A DNA stretch of 64,000 nt, from positions 82,337 through 146,336 of the forward strand of contig JAGCYH010000041.1 in assembly GCA_017960905.1 (NCBI GenBank). Reading direction: 5' to 3'. How positions within the stretch are numbered: position 1 is the first letter of the stretch; each line of letters begins with the position of its first letter. Positions 18,448-27,208 of this stretch are shown in pieces. A model generated the notes under the pieces. It searched no databases and was not told where the DNA came from. It saw only the letters and a program-made list of their open reading frames with translations. A program made the translations under genes and the position numbers. The DNA is from Bacteroidales bacterium. Its GTDB lineage: Bacteria > Bacteroidota > Bacteroidia > Bacteroidales > Marinilabiliaceae.

Positions 18448-20025
18448 ATGGAAAACATAAAAGCATCTGAGGTTTCGAGCTTGCTCAAGTCGCAACTTGA
18501 CAAGTTTGAAACATCAATGAAAATGGAGGAAGTGGGCACAATCCTGACGGTGGGCGATGGTATCGCCCACGCCTACGGCTTGGACAATGTCCAAGCCAAC
18601 GAACTTGTCGAGATTGGCTCTTCTACTGGTGTTGTCATGAACTTGGAGCAAGACCACGTGGGCATTGTGCTCATGGACGACTCGACCCAAGTGAAAGAGG
18701 GCGATACCGTAAAACGTACCGGACGTATCGCTTCGATACGCGTGGGCGACGGAATCATCGGCCGCGTTGTCAACCCGCTGGGCAACCCCATCGACGGCAA
18801 AGGACCGATATCTGGCGAACTCTACGAGATGCCACTTGAGCGCAAAGCGCCTCAAGTTATTTACCGTCAGCCTGTTAAGGAACCGTTGCAAACCGGCATC
18901 AAAGCCATCGACTCAATGATTCCTATCGGCCGCGGACAGCGCGAGCTCATCATTGGCGACCGCCAGACTGGCAAGACTGCCATCGCCATCGATACGATAC
19001 TCAACCAGCGCAGCCTCTACGAACAAGGCAAGCCTGTATATTGCATCTACGTGGCTTCGGGCCAGAAGGGTAGTACTGTGGCTCAGATAGTTAACACACT
19101 CGAGAAGCACGGCGCTATGGACTACACTTGCGTTGTGTCGGCCAGTGCGTCCGACTCGGCTGCAATGCAGTATTATTCGCCATTCGCCGGAGCGGCGATA
19201 GGCGAATTCTTCCGCGACACAGGCCGCTCGGCCCTCATCATCTACGACGACCTCTCGAAGCAGGCCGTGGCTTACCGCGAGGTGAGCCTCTTGCTCCGCC
19301 GTCCACCCGGACGTGAGGCATATCCGGGCGATATCTTCTACCTCCACTCTCGTCTGCTCGAGAGAGCAGCCAAGATTGTGGAGTCGGACGAGATAGCATC
19401 GAACATGAACGACCTGCCCGACTCGCTCAAACCCATCGTCAAAGGTGGCGGCTCGCTTACGGCGCTGCCTATCATCGAGACGCAGGCGGGCGACGTGTCG
19501 GCATACATACCTACCAACGTGATTTCGATTACCGACGGACAGATATTTCTCGAAGGTAACCTGTTCAATGCTGGCGTACGCCCTGCAATCAACGTCGGCA
19601 TCTCCGTTTCGCGTGTGGGCGGTAGCGCCCAAATCAAGTCGATGAAGAAAGTGGCTGGTACGCTCAAACTCGACCACGCGCAGTATCGCGAGTTGGAGGC
19701 ATTCTCGAAGTTCGGTTCCGACCTCGACGCAACCACAATGGCTGTGCTCGACAAAGGCCGCAAGAACGTCGAACTGCTTAAGCAACCGCAGTATTCGCCT
19801 GTGCCTGTAGAGAAACAGGTGGCTATAATATACTGTGGCACAAAGGGTTTGATGAAAACCGTGCCTGTGAACAAAGTGAAACAGTTCGAGGCAGAGTTCA
19901 TCGAAATGATGGATTTGCGCCATAAAGACGTGCTCGAAACAATACGGAGCGGTAAAATCGACGACAGCGTGACGAAGGTTCTCGAAGAGGTTGCCGCCGA
20001 AGTAAGTTCACGATTCCAAAACTAA
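18448..20025 (+). CDS. atpA: ATP synthase F1 subunit alpha
   Basis: A 525-residue subunit with the crown domain (residues 25-95), P-loop [13 protein letters not shown], the segment [30 protein letters not shown], and the C-terminal helical domain. Alpha carries the non-catalytic nucleotide sites next to beta. The length is normal (about 500-530). Confidence 0.97.
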   Translation: MENIKASEVSSLLKSQLDKFETSMKMEEVGTILTVGDGIAHAYGLDNVQANELVEIGSSTGVVMNLEQDHVGIVLMDDSTQVKEGDTVKRTGRIASIRVGDGIIGRVVNPLGNPIDGKGPISGELYEMPLERKAPQVIYRQPVKEPLQTGIKAIDSMIPIGRGQRELIIGDRQTGKTAIAIDTILNQRSLYEQGKPVYCIYVASGQKGSTVAQIVNTLEKHGAMDYTCVVSASASDSAAMQYYSPFAGAAIGEFFRDTGRSALIIYDDLSKQAVAYREVSLLLRRPPGREAYPGDIFYLHSRLLERAAKIVESDEIASNMNDLPDSLKPIVKGGGSLTALPIIETQAGDVSAYIPTNVISITDGQIFLEGNLFNAGVRPAINVGISVSRVGGSAQIKSMKKVAGTLKLDHAQYRELEAFSKFGSDLDATTMAVLDKGRKNVELLKQPQYSPVPVEKQVAIIYCGTKGLMKTVPVNKVKQFEAEFIEMMDLRHKDVLETIRSGKIDDSVTKVLEEVAAEVSSRFQN

Positions 20026-20037
20026 CGGCAGACGACC

Positions 20038-20925
20038 ATGGCTAATTTAAAAGACATACGCATACGCATCAATTCGGTACGCACCACACGCCAAGTGACG
20101 AGTGCTATGAAGATGGTGTCGGCGGCAAAATTCAAAAAGGCTCAGTACGAGGTTGAATACGTGCGGCCTTTTGTCGGAAAATTGCTGCAGATGGTCAATT
20201 TCTTAGGCAACTCCATCGACAGCATACAGCAGCGGTTTGCCGGATTCAGAATTAGTCAGAAGGGAAAAGTGCTTGTGGTGCCGATAGCGTCGAACAAGGG
20301 ACTGGCCGGTGCGTTCAACTCCAACGTCAATAAGGAGGCGGAGCGACTGCTCCGCACTGATTTGGCCGCCGACTTTGCTGCCGGCAATGTCGATTTTCTG
20401 CCTGTGGGTAAGCAAGTTAGCAAATACCTCATTGCGCAGAAATACAATGTCGTTGCGAATTGCAACGACCTGCTCGACAATCTCACCACCGTCGGCATTG
20501 CCCAAGCGGCCGACCTGTTGATGCAGAAGTTCTTGCACGAAGGTTACAGGCAGATAATACTGATTTACAATAAGTTTGTAAATGCGGCAGTGCAAAATGT
20601 TACCACCGAGCAGCTTTTGCCGCTCGAGGTGAAGCCTGTAGATACCGAAGTGAAAGGCCGTTTTCTCGATTTCATCATCGAGCCTAACCGCGATGAGGTG
20701 CTTGAGGCACTTGTGCCTCAAGCCGTTAACGCCAAATTTCAGGCCGCTATGAAAGAGTCGGCTGCCTCGGAGCATGGTGCCCGCATGACGTCGATGCACA
20801 AAGCAACCGATAACGCTACTGAGCTGCTCGGCGAACTGCAACTGCAGTACAACAAAGCCCGCCAGGGCGCTATCACCGGCGAGCTGATAGAAATTGTAAG
20901 CGGTGCCGAAGCCCTGAATAACTGA
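20038..20925 (+). CDS. atpG: ATP synthase F1 subunit gamma
   Basis: The 295-residue rotor shaft starts MANLKDIRIRINSVRTTRQVTSAMKMVSAAKFKKA and ends with ARMTSMHKATDNATELLGELQLQYNKARQGAITGELIEIVSGAEAL, the two long helices that form the coiled coil. It is the last gene; a terminator follows. The beta (atpD) and epsilon (atpC) genes, without which the enzyme cannot work, are not in the window and must be elsewhere. Confidence 0.96.
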   Translation: MANLKDIRIRINSVRTTRQVTSAMKMVSAAKFKKAQYEVEYVRPFVGKLLQMVNFLGNSIDSIQQRFAGFRISQKGKVLVVPIASNKGLAGAFNSNVNKEAERLLRTDLAADFAAGNVDFLPVGKQVSKYLIAQKYNVVANCNDLLDNLTTVGIAQAADLLMQKFLHEGYRQIILIYNKFVNAAVQNVTTEQLLPLEVKPVDTEVKGRFLDFIIEPNRDEVLEALVPQAVNAKFQAAMKESAASEHGARMTSMHKATDNATELLGELQLQYNKARQGAITGELIEIVSGAEALNN

Positions 20926-20953
20926 TAGAAAGTTTTTTAGATAGTATTGTAAT

Positions 20954-20985
20954 AAAAGAGGGAGTCATTAAGGCTTCCTCTTTTT
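20954..20985 (+). terminator. Terminator of the atp operon
   Basis: A hairpin with arms AAAAGAGG and CCTCTTTT and a partly paired interior, followed by T residues, about 30 bp after atpG. Confidence 0.7.
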
Positions 20986-21039
20986 ATTTGTCATTCATGA
21001 ATTATTTCGTTTTTTTTTTTTTGTGAAGAATATAGAGTA

Positions 21040-21384
21040 TTATCTGTTAAGTCTTTTAAGCTGTTTGTTTTCCTCTTTTAGTTCTGCTATACATTGCTCG
21101 TAATGATTTATAAATTTTTCGCACATAGGGCATAGTTCAAGTCTATGATTTGTGTTAAAACGACCATCCATGTCACTCTGACATACAACTTCTTCTGGCA
21201 ATAGATCGATCAATTTCTTTTTGAGAATATGAGCAATACTCTCTAATCTATCTAAACTCGGCGAGGCACTATTCGTCTCGTATTTGCGATATGTTGATTC
21301 TGAAATATTAAGCATATCGGCAACTTGTTGTGTCGATAAGTTTTTCTCTATACGCAAACTGCGCAATTTGTTTCCAATCTTCAT
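21040..21384 (-). CDS. XRE-family helix-turn-helix regulator
   Basis: A 114-residue protein with a Cro/CI-type HTH at residues 5-60 (LRSLRIEKNLSTQQVADMLN then ISESTYRKYETNSASPSLD), a middle segment with two cysteines (LELCPMCEKF, also one in VVCQSD), and a short C-terminal helix rich in Glu and Lys (AELKEENKQLKRL) that may pair. It is AT-rich like the following genes and unlike atp. It is divergent from the ligase gene at 21552, and the shared gap carries the tandem dyads of the peptide regulon, so it is the best local candidate to bind them. The three-Cys pattern could bind a metal or sense redox state. Confidence 0.85.
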   Translation of the reverse strand: MKIGNKLRSLRIEKNLSTQQVADMLNISESTYRKYETNSASPSLDRLESIAHILKKKLIDLLPEEVVCQSDMDGRFNTNHRLELCPMCEKFINHYEQCIAELKEENKQLKRLNR

Positions 21385-21433
21385 TCTTAAATGAATTTTG
21401 AATTTTTATGAAAATCAAATATACACTCTTTGT

Positions 21434-21532
21434 AGTTATAACTATGGTTTGTTTTTACCAAATTTTGGCAAGATTTTACCATTTTTTGGTAAAAATTTAA
21501 GTGTAGTATTGTACCAATGCCTTGTAAATTTG
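21434..21532 (+). promoter_or_regulatory. Operator and promoter A of the peptide regulon
   Basis: Two 17-bp dyads, TTACCAAATTTTGGCAA (21455-21471) and TTACCATTTTTTGGTAA (21476-21492), start 21 bp apart. A half site TGGT stands in the same phase one step further up (site window 21434-21450). The -7 box TAAATTTG (21525-21532) comes 32 bp after the second dyad. No TTTG is found at the -33 position, which suggests activator dependence. It drives the ligase-like gene and its TPR partner. Confidence 0.75.
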
Positions 21533-21551
21533 CTCAATACAATTATTCAAA

Positions 21552-22787
21552 ATGGATAAAAGAAAAACTGCATTAGCGGCATTTATTATATTGTGTATAT
21601 TTACCTCTATTGGTTTGTTGAACATAACAATATTATGCTTCTTAATATTACCAATTGTTGCGGGGTTTTATATTTATAGTGAACGGCAAAAAACAAATAG
21701 TATTGGAAAGACAACTTTTACTATACCAGACATTTGCTTCATTGCTGTATGTATTACAGAAATAATATGTTATTTTGGTTCTATTTACAAGCCTAATAGC
21801 GAATTGAGTACTTTGAAAATACTTGTAGTTGGCTTGTTATATTTTTTTGTCAAAAAATATATTACTCAACAGGAACAAACACACTATCTATATAAATATA
21901 TAGCATATATATCAGGCGTATTAGCACTATCAACATTGCTATTCTTCTTTATTCATAAGCAGAATTATGAAGGAATGGGCAATTTGGAACAGTACAAGGG
22001 TTTTTACCGCCCTTGGGGAATGTTGTCTAATGATTGGGCAACTGTTCTTCTTTGTTTTATGCCGTTTCCTATTATTAGTTATACAATAACCAAGAGCCGA
22101 CTGAAATATCTGTTTGCCGTGTTTTCTTGTTTATTAACTATTTGCATTATAGTTAGTTTTTCGCGAGGAGCATATATTTCGCTTGTCGCTTTCATTACTG
22201 TTAGCTTTGTATCAGCATTTCTAGCGGGCGATAGAAAATTTAGACGCGTAATAACCAAATTATGTGTTGTTATATCTGTTTCATCAATAGTCGTAACATT
22301 ACCATTCAGTGATGCAATTACTACAACGTTTAAAATGAACACAACTGTTTCGCAAAAGAAAAGCGTAGAAGGACGATTAGCAAAGTATAACGAAGCAATA
22401 TCAGTATTTAAGTCACACCCTATTTGTGGTGTGGGTGGTGGCAATTACACATTGGCGATTGAGCAGTCGGGCAATGAAAAGCAAGGCGATGACTTCTCGC
22501 CCCGATGCACAAACTCATATCTGCAATTGTTGGTGGAAAAAGGTATTATAGGCTCTTGTGCATATCTCGTATTGACCATTTCTATTTTAAAATGCTCATA
22601 TCGTCGTATTCGAGAAGGTGACAAGAATAGCGCAATATTCTTATCGGGTGTTTTAGCTATACTGCTGCGTGAAATTACTTTCTCATCGCTTTTTGAAGTT
22701 GATGCCATATTTATATTGCTAATTATTATGTGTTTAGGTATTTGTCATAAAACAAAAAGCGACAACTATGAACTATTTAAAAAGTAA
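21552..22787 (+). CDS. O-antigen ligase-like (Wzy_C family) membrane protein
   Basis: The 411-residue protein has about ten membrane helices and the Wzy/WaaL-type periplasmic loop: SRGAYISLVAF before it, and EGRLAKYNEAISVFKSHPICGVGGGNY with NSYLQLLVEKGIIG at its end. Such enzymes move a polyprenyl-linked glycan to lipid A core, to another glycan, or to protein (PglL/PilO type). It is preceded by the peptide-regulon operator and overlaps the TPR gene by 20 bp. No glycosyltransferases lie beside it, so a role in attaching glycan to an exported peptide or protein is as likely as one in O-antigen. Function is inferred. Confidence 0.75.
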   Translation: MDKRKTALAAFIILCIFTSIGLLNITILCFLILPIVAGFYIYSERQKTNSIGKTTFTIPDICFIAVCITEIICYFGSIYKPNSELSTLKILVVGLLYFFVKKYITQQEQTHYLYKYIAYISGVLALSTLLFFFIHKQNYEGMGNLEQYKGFYRPWGMLSNDWATVLLCFMPFPIISYTITKSRLKYLFAVFSCLLTICIIVSFSRGAYISLVAFITVSFVSAFLAGDRKFRRVITKLCVVISVSSIVVTLPFSDAITTTFKMNTTVSQKKSVEGRLAKYNEAISVFKSHPICGVGGGNYTLAIEQSGNEKQGDDFSPRCTNSYLQLLVEKGIIGSCAYLVLTISILKCSYRRIREGDKNSAIFLSGVLAILLREITFSSLFEVDAIFILLIIMCLGICHKTKSDNYELFKK

Positions 22788-23802
22788 AAGAACACTATTC
22801 GCACTTTTTTTAGTTACAATTGTAGTATTTGCTATAAAAGCGACGATAACATTTTACTCTGAACGTCTCAATAACAAAGCCGTAGCGACAAGAGACAACA
22901 CGATCAGAATCGCTTACTTAAAACGGGCGATGGAAATGAACAGCGACAACCCATTATTTCAAATAAATTTGGCCTTCGCATACGCAGAAACGGACAGCAA
23001 TATTTCGCTACTTAACTTTTTGTCTAACAATACATTAAATTCTGTTGAAATTGATTCTGCCATAATATACGCAGAATCAGCTTGTAAAAGGGACAGTACA
23101 AATGCGGTATTTTGCGCAAATGCAGGCATTTTACATTTCATGAAAGGGAATACCCCCAAGGCTATTAATTATCTTTGTACTGCTGTAAGAGCAACAAACG
23201 AAAAAACTATTCTTGTCGCTTTGGGGCTGATAGCAGAGCGCAACGAAGACCGAGTATTAGCTACAGACAGTTACACAAGAGCAATTACTATTGCACCTGA
23301 CCTGAGATGTAGCCAGTTTTTTGCCGATCTATGGCATCGTGACAGCCTGCTAGCTATTGAAGTTGAAAATAATGCCTTGAAAAAACTTAGGCAGCAGTGT
23401 GAAGACAACGAAAACACTGCAGCTCGCGCCCGATTGGCTAAAATGCTGCTTGACAATGGTGAATTTCAGCAAGCCGACAGCTTACTGAAAATAGTTATAA
23501 CACAACTGCCTAATATGAACCGCCCTTATCTATATTTGGGTAATATAGCAGAAGTGCAAGGCGATACTGTTTCCGCGTTACAATATTACCAAACCGCTCA
23601 AAAACTCGACGAAGGAGACCTTCTTGCAATATACCATCAAAACAAACTAAAAGGGAAAAACTACAAAGAATACACCGATTACGTCCGTGAGCAGAAGACT
23701 TCTAATTTGCAATTCCGAACATCTTATGTATATGGTGCGCGACTTCTAAAATTCATCTGCATCAAAGGATTTGAACAATATATCGAACCGCGCATAGAAT
23801 AA
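22768..23802 (+). CDS. TPR-repeat protein, membrane anchored
   Basis: A 344-residue protein with an N-terminal TM anchor (TLFALFLVTIVVFAIKATITF) and tetratricopeptide-like helices: AYLKRAMEMNSDNPLFQINLAFAYAE, ACKRDSTNAVFCANAGILHFMKG, then RPYLYLGNIAEVQGDTVSALQYYQTAQKL. It overlaps the ligase-like gene by 20 bp, so the two are probably made together. Ligases in Bacteroidota are often paired or fused with TPR domains that may bind acceptor or partner proteins. No catalytic motif is visible. Confidence 0.75.
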   Translation: MNYLKSKRTLFALFLVTIVVFAIKATITFYSERLNNKAVATRDNTIRIAYLKRAMEMNSDNPLFQINLAFAYAETDSNISLLNFLSNNTLNSVEIDSAIIYAESACKRDSTNAVFCANAGILHFMKGNTPKAINYLCTAVRATNEKTILVALGLIAERNEDRVLATDSYTRAITIAPDLRCSQFFADLWHRDSLLAIEVENNALKKLRQQCEDNENTAARARLAKMLLDNGEFQQADSLLKIVITQLPNMNRPYLYLGNIAEVQGDTVSALQYYQTAQKLDEGDLLAIYHQNKLKGKNYKEYTDYVREQKTSNLQFRTSYVYGARLLKFICIKGFEQYIEPRIE

Positions 23803-23825
23803 ACAGAATAACAAACGATTAAGAA

Positions 23826-23924
23826 CGTTATTCTTGTGGTAAAATATTGCTAATTATTTGTATGATTCTGTCATTTTCTGGTAGGATTTTATTGCATAGA
23901 TTCGGTGTTCAAACAATATTTTTG
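23826..23924 (+). promoter_or_regulatory. Operator and promoter B (precursor peptide 1)
   Basis: Half site TGGTAA (23837-23842), then degenerate 17-mers TTGCTAATTATTTGTAT (23847-23863) and CTGTCATTTTCTGGTAG (23868-23884), all on the 21-bp step seen at the other three promoters. The -7 box TATTTTTG (23917-23924) starts after 32 bp. No -33 TTTG. The stretch TGGTAAAATAT is shared with promoter D. A second -7-like box, TAACTTTG (23980-23987), is nearer the start codon. Confidence 0.6.
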
Positions 23925-23936
23925 TCAAAAATCATT

Positions 23937-23951
23937 TCAAGATATTCTTGA
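23937..23951 (+). promoter_or_regulatory. Leader palindrome of peptide 1 mRNA
   Basis: TCAAGA-TAT-TCTTGA, beginning 12 bp after the -7 box, so near the 5' end of the transcript. An almost identical palindrome stands in the same place before peptide 2 (30032-30047). It may be an RNA hairpin or a protein site. Confidence 0.55.
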
Positions 23952-24003
23952 TGGTTTTGATTTTAAATAAATTAATTATTAACTTTGTAAAAACTTAAAA
24001 ACT

Positions 24004-24186
24004 ATGGAAAAGTTGAATTTTGAACAAATGGTAAATGTGAACGGCGGCATGGATGACCTTGAAATTTTTTGTGGATTGAACAACATTATTGCACTTGGGT
24101 CTTTTTGCGCTAAGTCTCTTTGGACTTTTGCAGGCTCAGTTCTTGCTGGATGGTATGCTGGTTGCTACAAACCTTATTATGGTTGA
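24004..24186 (+). CDS. Double-glycine leader precursor peptide 1
   Basis: A 60-residue precursor. The leader MEKLNFEQMVNVNGG is 15 residues long and ends in GG, the cut site of C39 peptidases. The 45-residue core starts MDDLEIFCGLNN, contains three Cys (core 8, 20, 39), a hydrophobic glycine/alanine-rich middle (WTFAGSVLAGWYAG) and an aromatic tail (YKPYYG). This is the build of class II bacteriocins and related natural product precursors of Bacteroidota. The C39 exporter is encoded 3.6 kb downstream and the same operator type precedes both. No lanthionine or radical-SAM enzyme is near. Toxin or signal cannot be decided. Confidence 0.8.
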   Translation: MEKLNFEQMVNVNGGMDDLEIFCGLNNIIALGSFCAKSLWTFAGSVLAGWYAGCYKPYYG

Positions 24187-24229
24187 TAACAAAATAATCT
24201 ATTATTTGTTTTAATAGAAGTTGCAAAAT

Positions 24230-24260
24230 GGCAAGTGCGTATGTAACTTGCCTTTTTTTT
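24230..24260 (+). terminator. Terminator of peptide 1
   Basis: GGCAAGT (24230-24236) pairs with ACTTGCC (24246-24252) and is followed by eight T. It ends the single-gene transcript of peptide 1 just before the next promoter. Confidence 0.9.
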
Positions 24261-24262
24261 GA

Positions 24263-24270
24263 TAACTTTG
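24263..24270 (+). promoter_or_regulatory. -7 box of the DUF5687 ABC operon
   Basis: TAACTTTG, a perfect TAnnTTTG match, 25 bp before the ATG at 24296. It follows the terminator directly and has none of the 21-bp stepped dyads, so this operon seems to be run separately from the peptide regulon. Confidence 0.55.
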
Positions 24271-24295
24271 CAAAAGGAATATATACGTGTCAAAA

Positions 24296-25693
24296 ATGCT
24301 TAGACCACTTTTACTCATCGATTTGCGTCGTTTACTGCGCAATCCTTATTTACTAAGGAATGCTATAACGATATTTCTTGTTCTTGTTAGTTTATTCTTA
24401 ATAGCGCTCCCTTATATTCTAATGGGGAAGCTCTCGAACATTAAAGAAATACTCGAACAACTTCCATTGGAACAAATGTCACTATTTATTATTTGTATTT
24501 TTGCCGCAAGCGATATGATGCTGAAAATATTTCTTATGCGTCATTTGCCACTATATAAGCCAGATTTTATACGCTCACGGCCTATACACAAATGGACGTG
24601 GCGCAAATACGAGTTGTCGCACGACATGCTGAGCGGATGGACCTTGTATCAGCTAATACTCTTTGTGCCGTTCTGTTTTACCTATTTCAGTACCTTTGGT
24701 GCCGTGCTTGTTGTGTTACTATCTTACTTTGCTGCGCTACTTAACAGGCTTGTAATAAAGTTATTTTCGCGAAGTTATGCTCTGGTGAAAATTCTGACAA
24801 TTGTTTTTTATATAGTGTTTATTGTGTCCTTTTTCTATGTCCCAGCAATAGTAGGTTATGGTGAGACACTTCTTTTGGGTTGTACAATAATGTACTTATC
24901 TCTTTGTATACTGGTGCAATGTCTGTATTGGCGAACAAATGAATATGCAGACTTCTCAATAACTATATATAGGGCTAAGCAATCTTACAAATTCTCTTAT
25001 CTCAAGATGGAATTTGTTTCAATTTGGCGATCAAAATGGCAGAGGACGATCTTATTCACTGCATTATTTATGGGAGTACTAATGGCGATACAAATACCTT
25101 TAAGTTTTAAAATACAGTCGAATAACCCAGTGATAACACAAAGTATGTGGATTCTTTTAGCTACTTCATATACTGCACTAATGTTTCAAGTTAGTTATTT
25201 CATCGGCATAGAGGCTAATTACTTTTGCGGGATACTTAGTAAGCCGATACTATTTAAGGAATTGCTACAACGAAAATTTGTTTTTTGCTTCGTTCTTACA
25301 CTTTTAGGCAGCTTGTCCATAATACCATCAATTGTTTTAGGCTTAGTTTCTCTGTTAAAGTATGTTGCTTCCATAATGTATTGTGCAGGTTTTTTTAATC
25401 AGTTTTGTTTTATAACTATGTTTTCAACCAATCGGCTCAATATCAACGAATCTGGCTTTATGAATTTTCAAGGGTGGAATGTAATAGTAGTTACTGTAAG
25501 TGTTACAGCAGGAATAATATCATTTGGAATATATTTATTAGCGTTTGCTCTTCTCGATGAGGTTGCGGCATGTCTTTCCCTATTAGGAATTGGGATATCG
25601 GGCATCCTACTTCGGTATCTATATTTTAAACTATTGTACAGAATATTCAAAACAAAACGCTATAGGATGACAGAGCGTTTCATAAACTCATAA
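24296..25693 (+). CDS. DUF5687 family ABC transporter permease
   Basis: A 465-residue protein with about twelve hydrophobic helices, starting MLRPLLLIDLRRLLRNPYLL, the usual DUF5687 opening. A GTG at 24287 with AAAAGGA 8 nt upstream would add three residues; I prefer the ATG because it matches the family. DUF5687 proteins pair with an ABC ATPase, here the next gene 4 bp later. Inside a peptide-export locus such an ABC-2 type pair is a candidate for self-protection, as in bacteriocin immunity exporters, but this is inference from position only. Confidence 0.75.
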   Translation: MLRPLLLIDLRRLLRNPYLLRNAITIFLVLVSLFLIALPYILMGKLSNIKEILEQLPLEQMSLFIICIFAASDMMLKIFLMRHLPLYKPDFIRSRPIHKWTWRKYELSHDMLSGWTLYQLILFVPFCFTYFSTFGAVLVVLLSYFAALLNRLVIKLFSRSYALVKILTIVFYIVFIVSFFYVPAIVGYGETLLLGCTIMYLSLCILVQCLYWRTNEYADFSITIYRAKQSYKFSYLKMEFVSIWRSKWQRTILFTALFMGVLMAIQIPLSFKIQSNNPVITQSMWILLATSYTALMFQVSYFIGIEANYFCGILSKPILFKELLQRKFVFCFVLTLLGSLSIIPSIVLGLVSLLKYVASIMYCAGFFNQFCFITMFSTNRLNINESGFMNFQGWNVIVVTVSVTAGIISFGIYLLAFALLDEVAACLSLLGIGISGILLRYLYFKLLYRIFKTKRYRMTERFINS

Positions 25694-25697
25694 AAAT

Positions 25698-26405
25698 ATG
25701 GAAATACAGATAAACGAATTGGTTAAGATATATGGCGGCGAGACGGTTGTAAACGTCCCGTCGTTGACCATTAAGTCGGGTGAGATAGTAGGCTTGGTAG
25801 GCAACAATGGTGCCGGAAAAACAACACTTATGCGCCTAATGCTAGATTTGATAAAAGCTGACGGAGGCTGTGTGCGCAGCAACGGACAGAAAGTGTGCGA
25901 CGATGAGCATTGGAAAGATTATACAGGCTCGTTTATAGATGGACGGTTTCTTATCGATTTCTACACACCCGAGGAGTATTTTGGCTTCATTGCCGATGTG
26001 TATAAAATATCAGACACCATACTGCGCGAACGGCTTGAGCAGTTTGATAGATTCATGAATGGTGAAATTCTTGGCAAACGGAAGCTGATTCGCAATTTCT
26101 CGGAGGGTAATCGTCAGAAAATAGGCATCATAGGTGCTATGATTATTGCGCCTCAAGTTCTCATTCTCGATGAGCCGTTCAATTATCTCGACCCTTCTTC
26201 GCAAATGATAATGGCCTCCCTTCTGCAAACGATGAACAAACAACTCGGAACAACAATAGTTGTTTCGAGTCACAATTTGGAGTTTGTCAACAGCGTCTCA
26301 ACGCGCATTCTGCTTATGGAGAAGGGGAAGATTATGAAAGACATTCCCAACCAAAACAACGAGGCTGCTACACAACTAAACAACTATTTCATGTCGGGTA
26401 AATAG
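25698..26405 (+). CDS. ABC transporter ATP-binding protein (partner of DUF5687 permease)
   Basis: A 235-residue ABC ATPase: Walker A GLVGNNGAGKTTLMRL, signature NFSEGNRQKIG, Walker B VLILDEPFNYLD, and switch His in VVSSHNLEFV. The signature is FSEG rather than LSGG, common in ABC-2 exporters. It lies 4 bp after the permease stop. The composition is less AT-rich than that of the permease. Substrate unknown. Confidence 0.92.
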   Translation: MEIQINELVKIYGGETVVNVPSLTIKSGEIVGLVGNNGAGKTTLMRLMLDLIKADGGCVRSNGQKVCDDEHWKDYTGSFIDGRFLIDFYTPEEYFGFIADVYKISDTILRERLEQFDRFMNGEILGKRKLIRNFSEGNRQKIGIIGAMIIAPQVLILDEPFNYLDPSSQMIMASLLQTMNKQLGTTIVVSSHNLEFVNSVSTRILLMEKGKIMKDIPNQNNEAATQLNNYFMSGK

Positions 26406-26442
26406 CAAAAGCCATATTTTTGGCTACTTATTTGTAAAAATC

Positions 26443-26520
26443 TTGCCATTTTATGGTAAAAACTTACCAGAAATTGGCAAGTATTTATTATTTACGGTTA
26501 ACTCACCCATCTTAACTTTG
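26443..26520 (+). promoter_or_regulatory. Operator and promoter C (exporter operon)
   Basis: Two 17-bp dyads, TTGCCATTTTATGGTAA (26443-26459) and TTACCAGAAATTGGCAA (26464-26480), start 21 bp apart. The -7 TAACTTTG (26513-26520) lies 32 bp after the second. The geometry is identical to promoter A. No TTTG stands at -33. It drives the Yip1-like, thioredoxin-like and C39 exporter genes. Confidence 0.78.
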
Positions 26521-26580
26521 TCAAAAAAACTATTTAGTGTATTCTTACTGCTTTTTAAAGATATAGACAAATTTATTGAT

Positions 26581-27198
26581 ATGTTACAATTAAAGAAGTT
26601 ACCATTTTTTATCTCACTTGTTAGCATATATCTGATAATAACATACATACAGCAGGAGTATGTATCGATACCGCAGATAAGTAATCTCGATGTTCCTGAT
26701 GAAATTAAGGAACGTTTTTTAAAGAGTTTTGCCCAATACAGATGGGTAGGGTTTGCCATCGTTCCTGTATTTATACTGATACGTGTAGCGTATGCGGCCC
26801 TTTGTTTGTTTTTGAAAGAACTATTTGCAAGTGATATGGAAAAAACGAACTATTCTTCGTGTTTCAATGTGGCTCTAAAAGCCGACATTATAATGCTTGT
26901 TGCTGCGGTATTAACAAGTGTTATATCTGTTTGTATGGGCGACACTTCGGTAGATTGTCAACGGTTCTATTCACTTGTTTGTCTTGCCGATGCAGAGACA
27001 AGCGAACGTTGGTTGCTTGTCCCTCTTGCCGCTGTTAACGTGTTCGAGATAGTATATTGGTTTTTTATGGCTAAATTATTTGCCACGGAAAACCATTGTA
27101 GTTATCGGTATGCTCTCGGTTATGTAGTATCGGGCTATGGTGTAGGCTATATGTTCTATATTGTGCTTGTAATATTCTTAGTGTTGTATCTGGCATAA
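26581..27198 (+). CDS. Yip1-like multi-pass membrane protein
   Basis: The ATG at 26581 gives 205 residues and lies after the promoter; an in-frame TTG at 26443 would start inside the operator, so I reject it. About five membrane helices (8-26, 50-72, 95-118, 146-168, 180-203) match the Yip1-type topology in Bacteroidota. A similar protein (39173) is encoded in the second export operon, also beside ABC genes. It is first in the operon with the thioredoxin-like protein and the C39 exporter, so it may help exporter assembly or serve immunity. Family assignment is by topology and context, not by a clear motif. Confidence 0.55.
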   Translation: MLQLKKLPFFISLVSIYLIITYIQQEYVSIPQISNLDVPDEIKERFLKSFAQYRWVGFAIVPVFILIRVAYAALCLFLKELFASDMEKTNYSSCFNVALKADIIMLVAAVLTSVISVCMGDTSVDCQRFYSLVCLADAETSERWLLVPLAAVNVFEIVYWFFMAKLFATENHCSYRYALGYVVSGYGVGYMFYIVLVIFLVLYLA

Positions 27199-27208
27199 AT
27201 ATATAAAA

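Noticed and set aside
21040..21384. XRE gene as the antitoxin of a toxin-antitoxin pair
   Set aside because: No small toxin gene stands beside it on the same strand; the neighbours are atpG (convergent) and the ligase-like gene (divergent).
26443..26580. Longer N-terminus for the Yip1-like protein from a TTG at 26443
   Set aside because: It would begin inside operator C and run through the -7 box; the ATG at 26581 lies downstream of the promoter.
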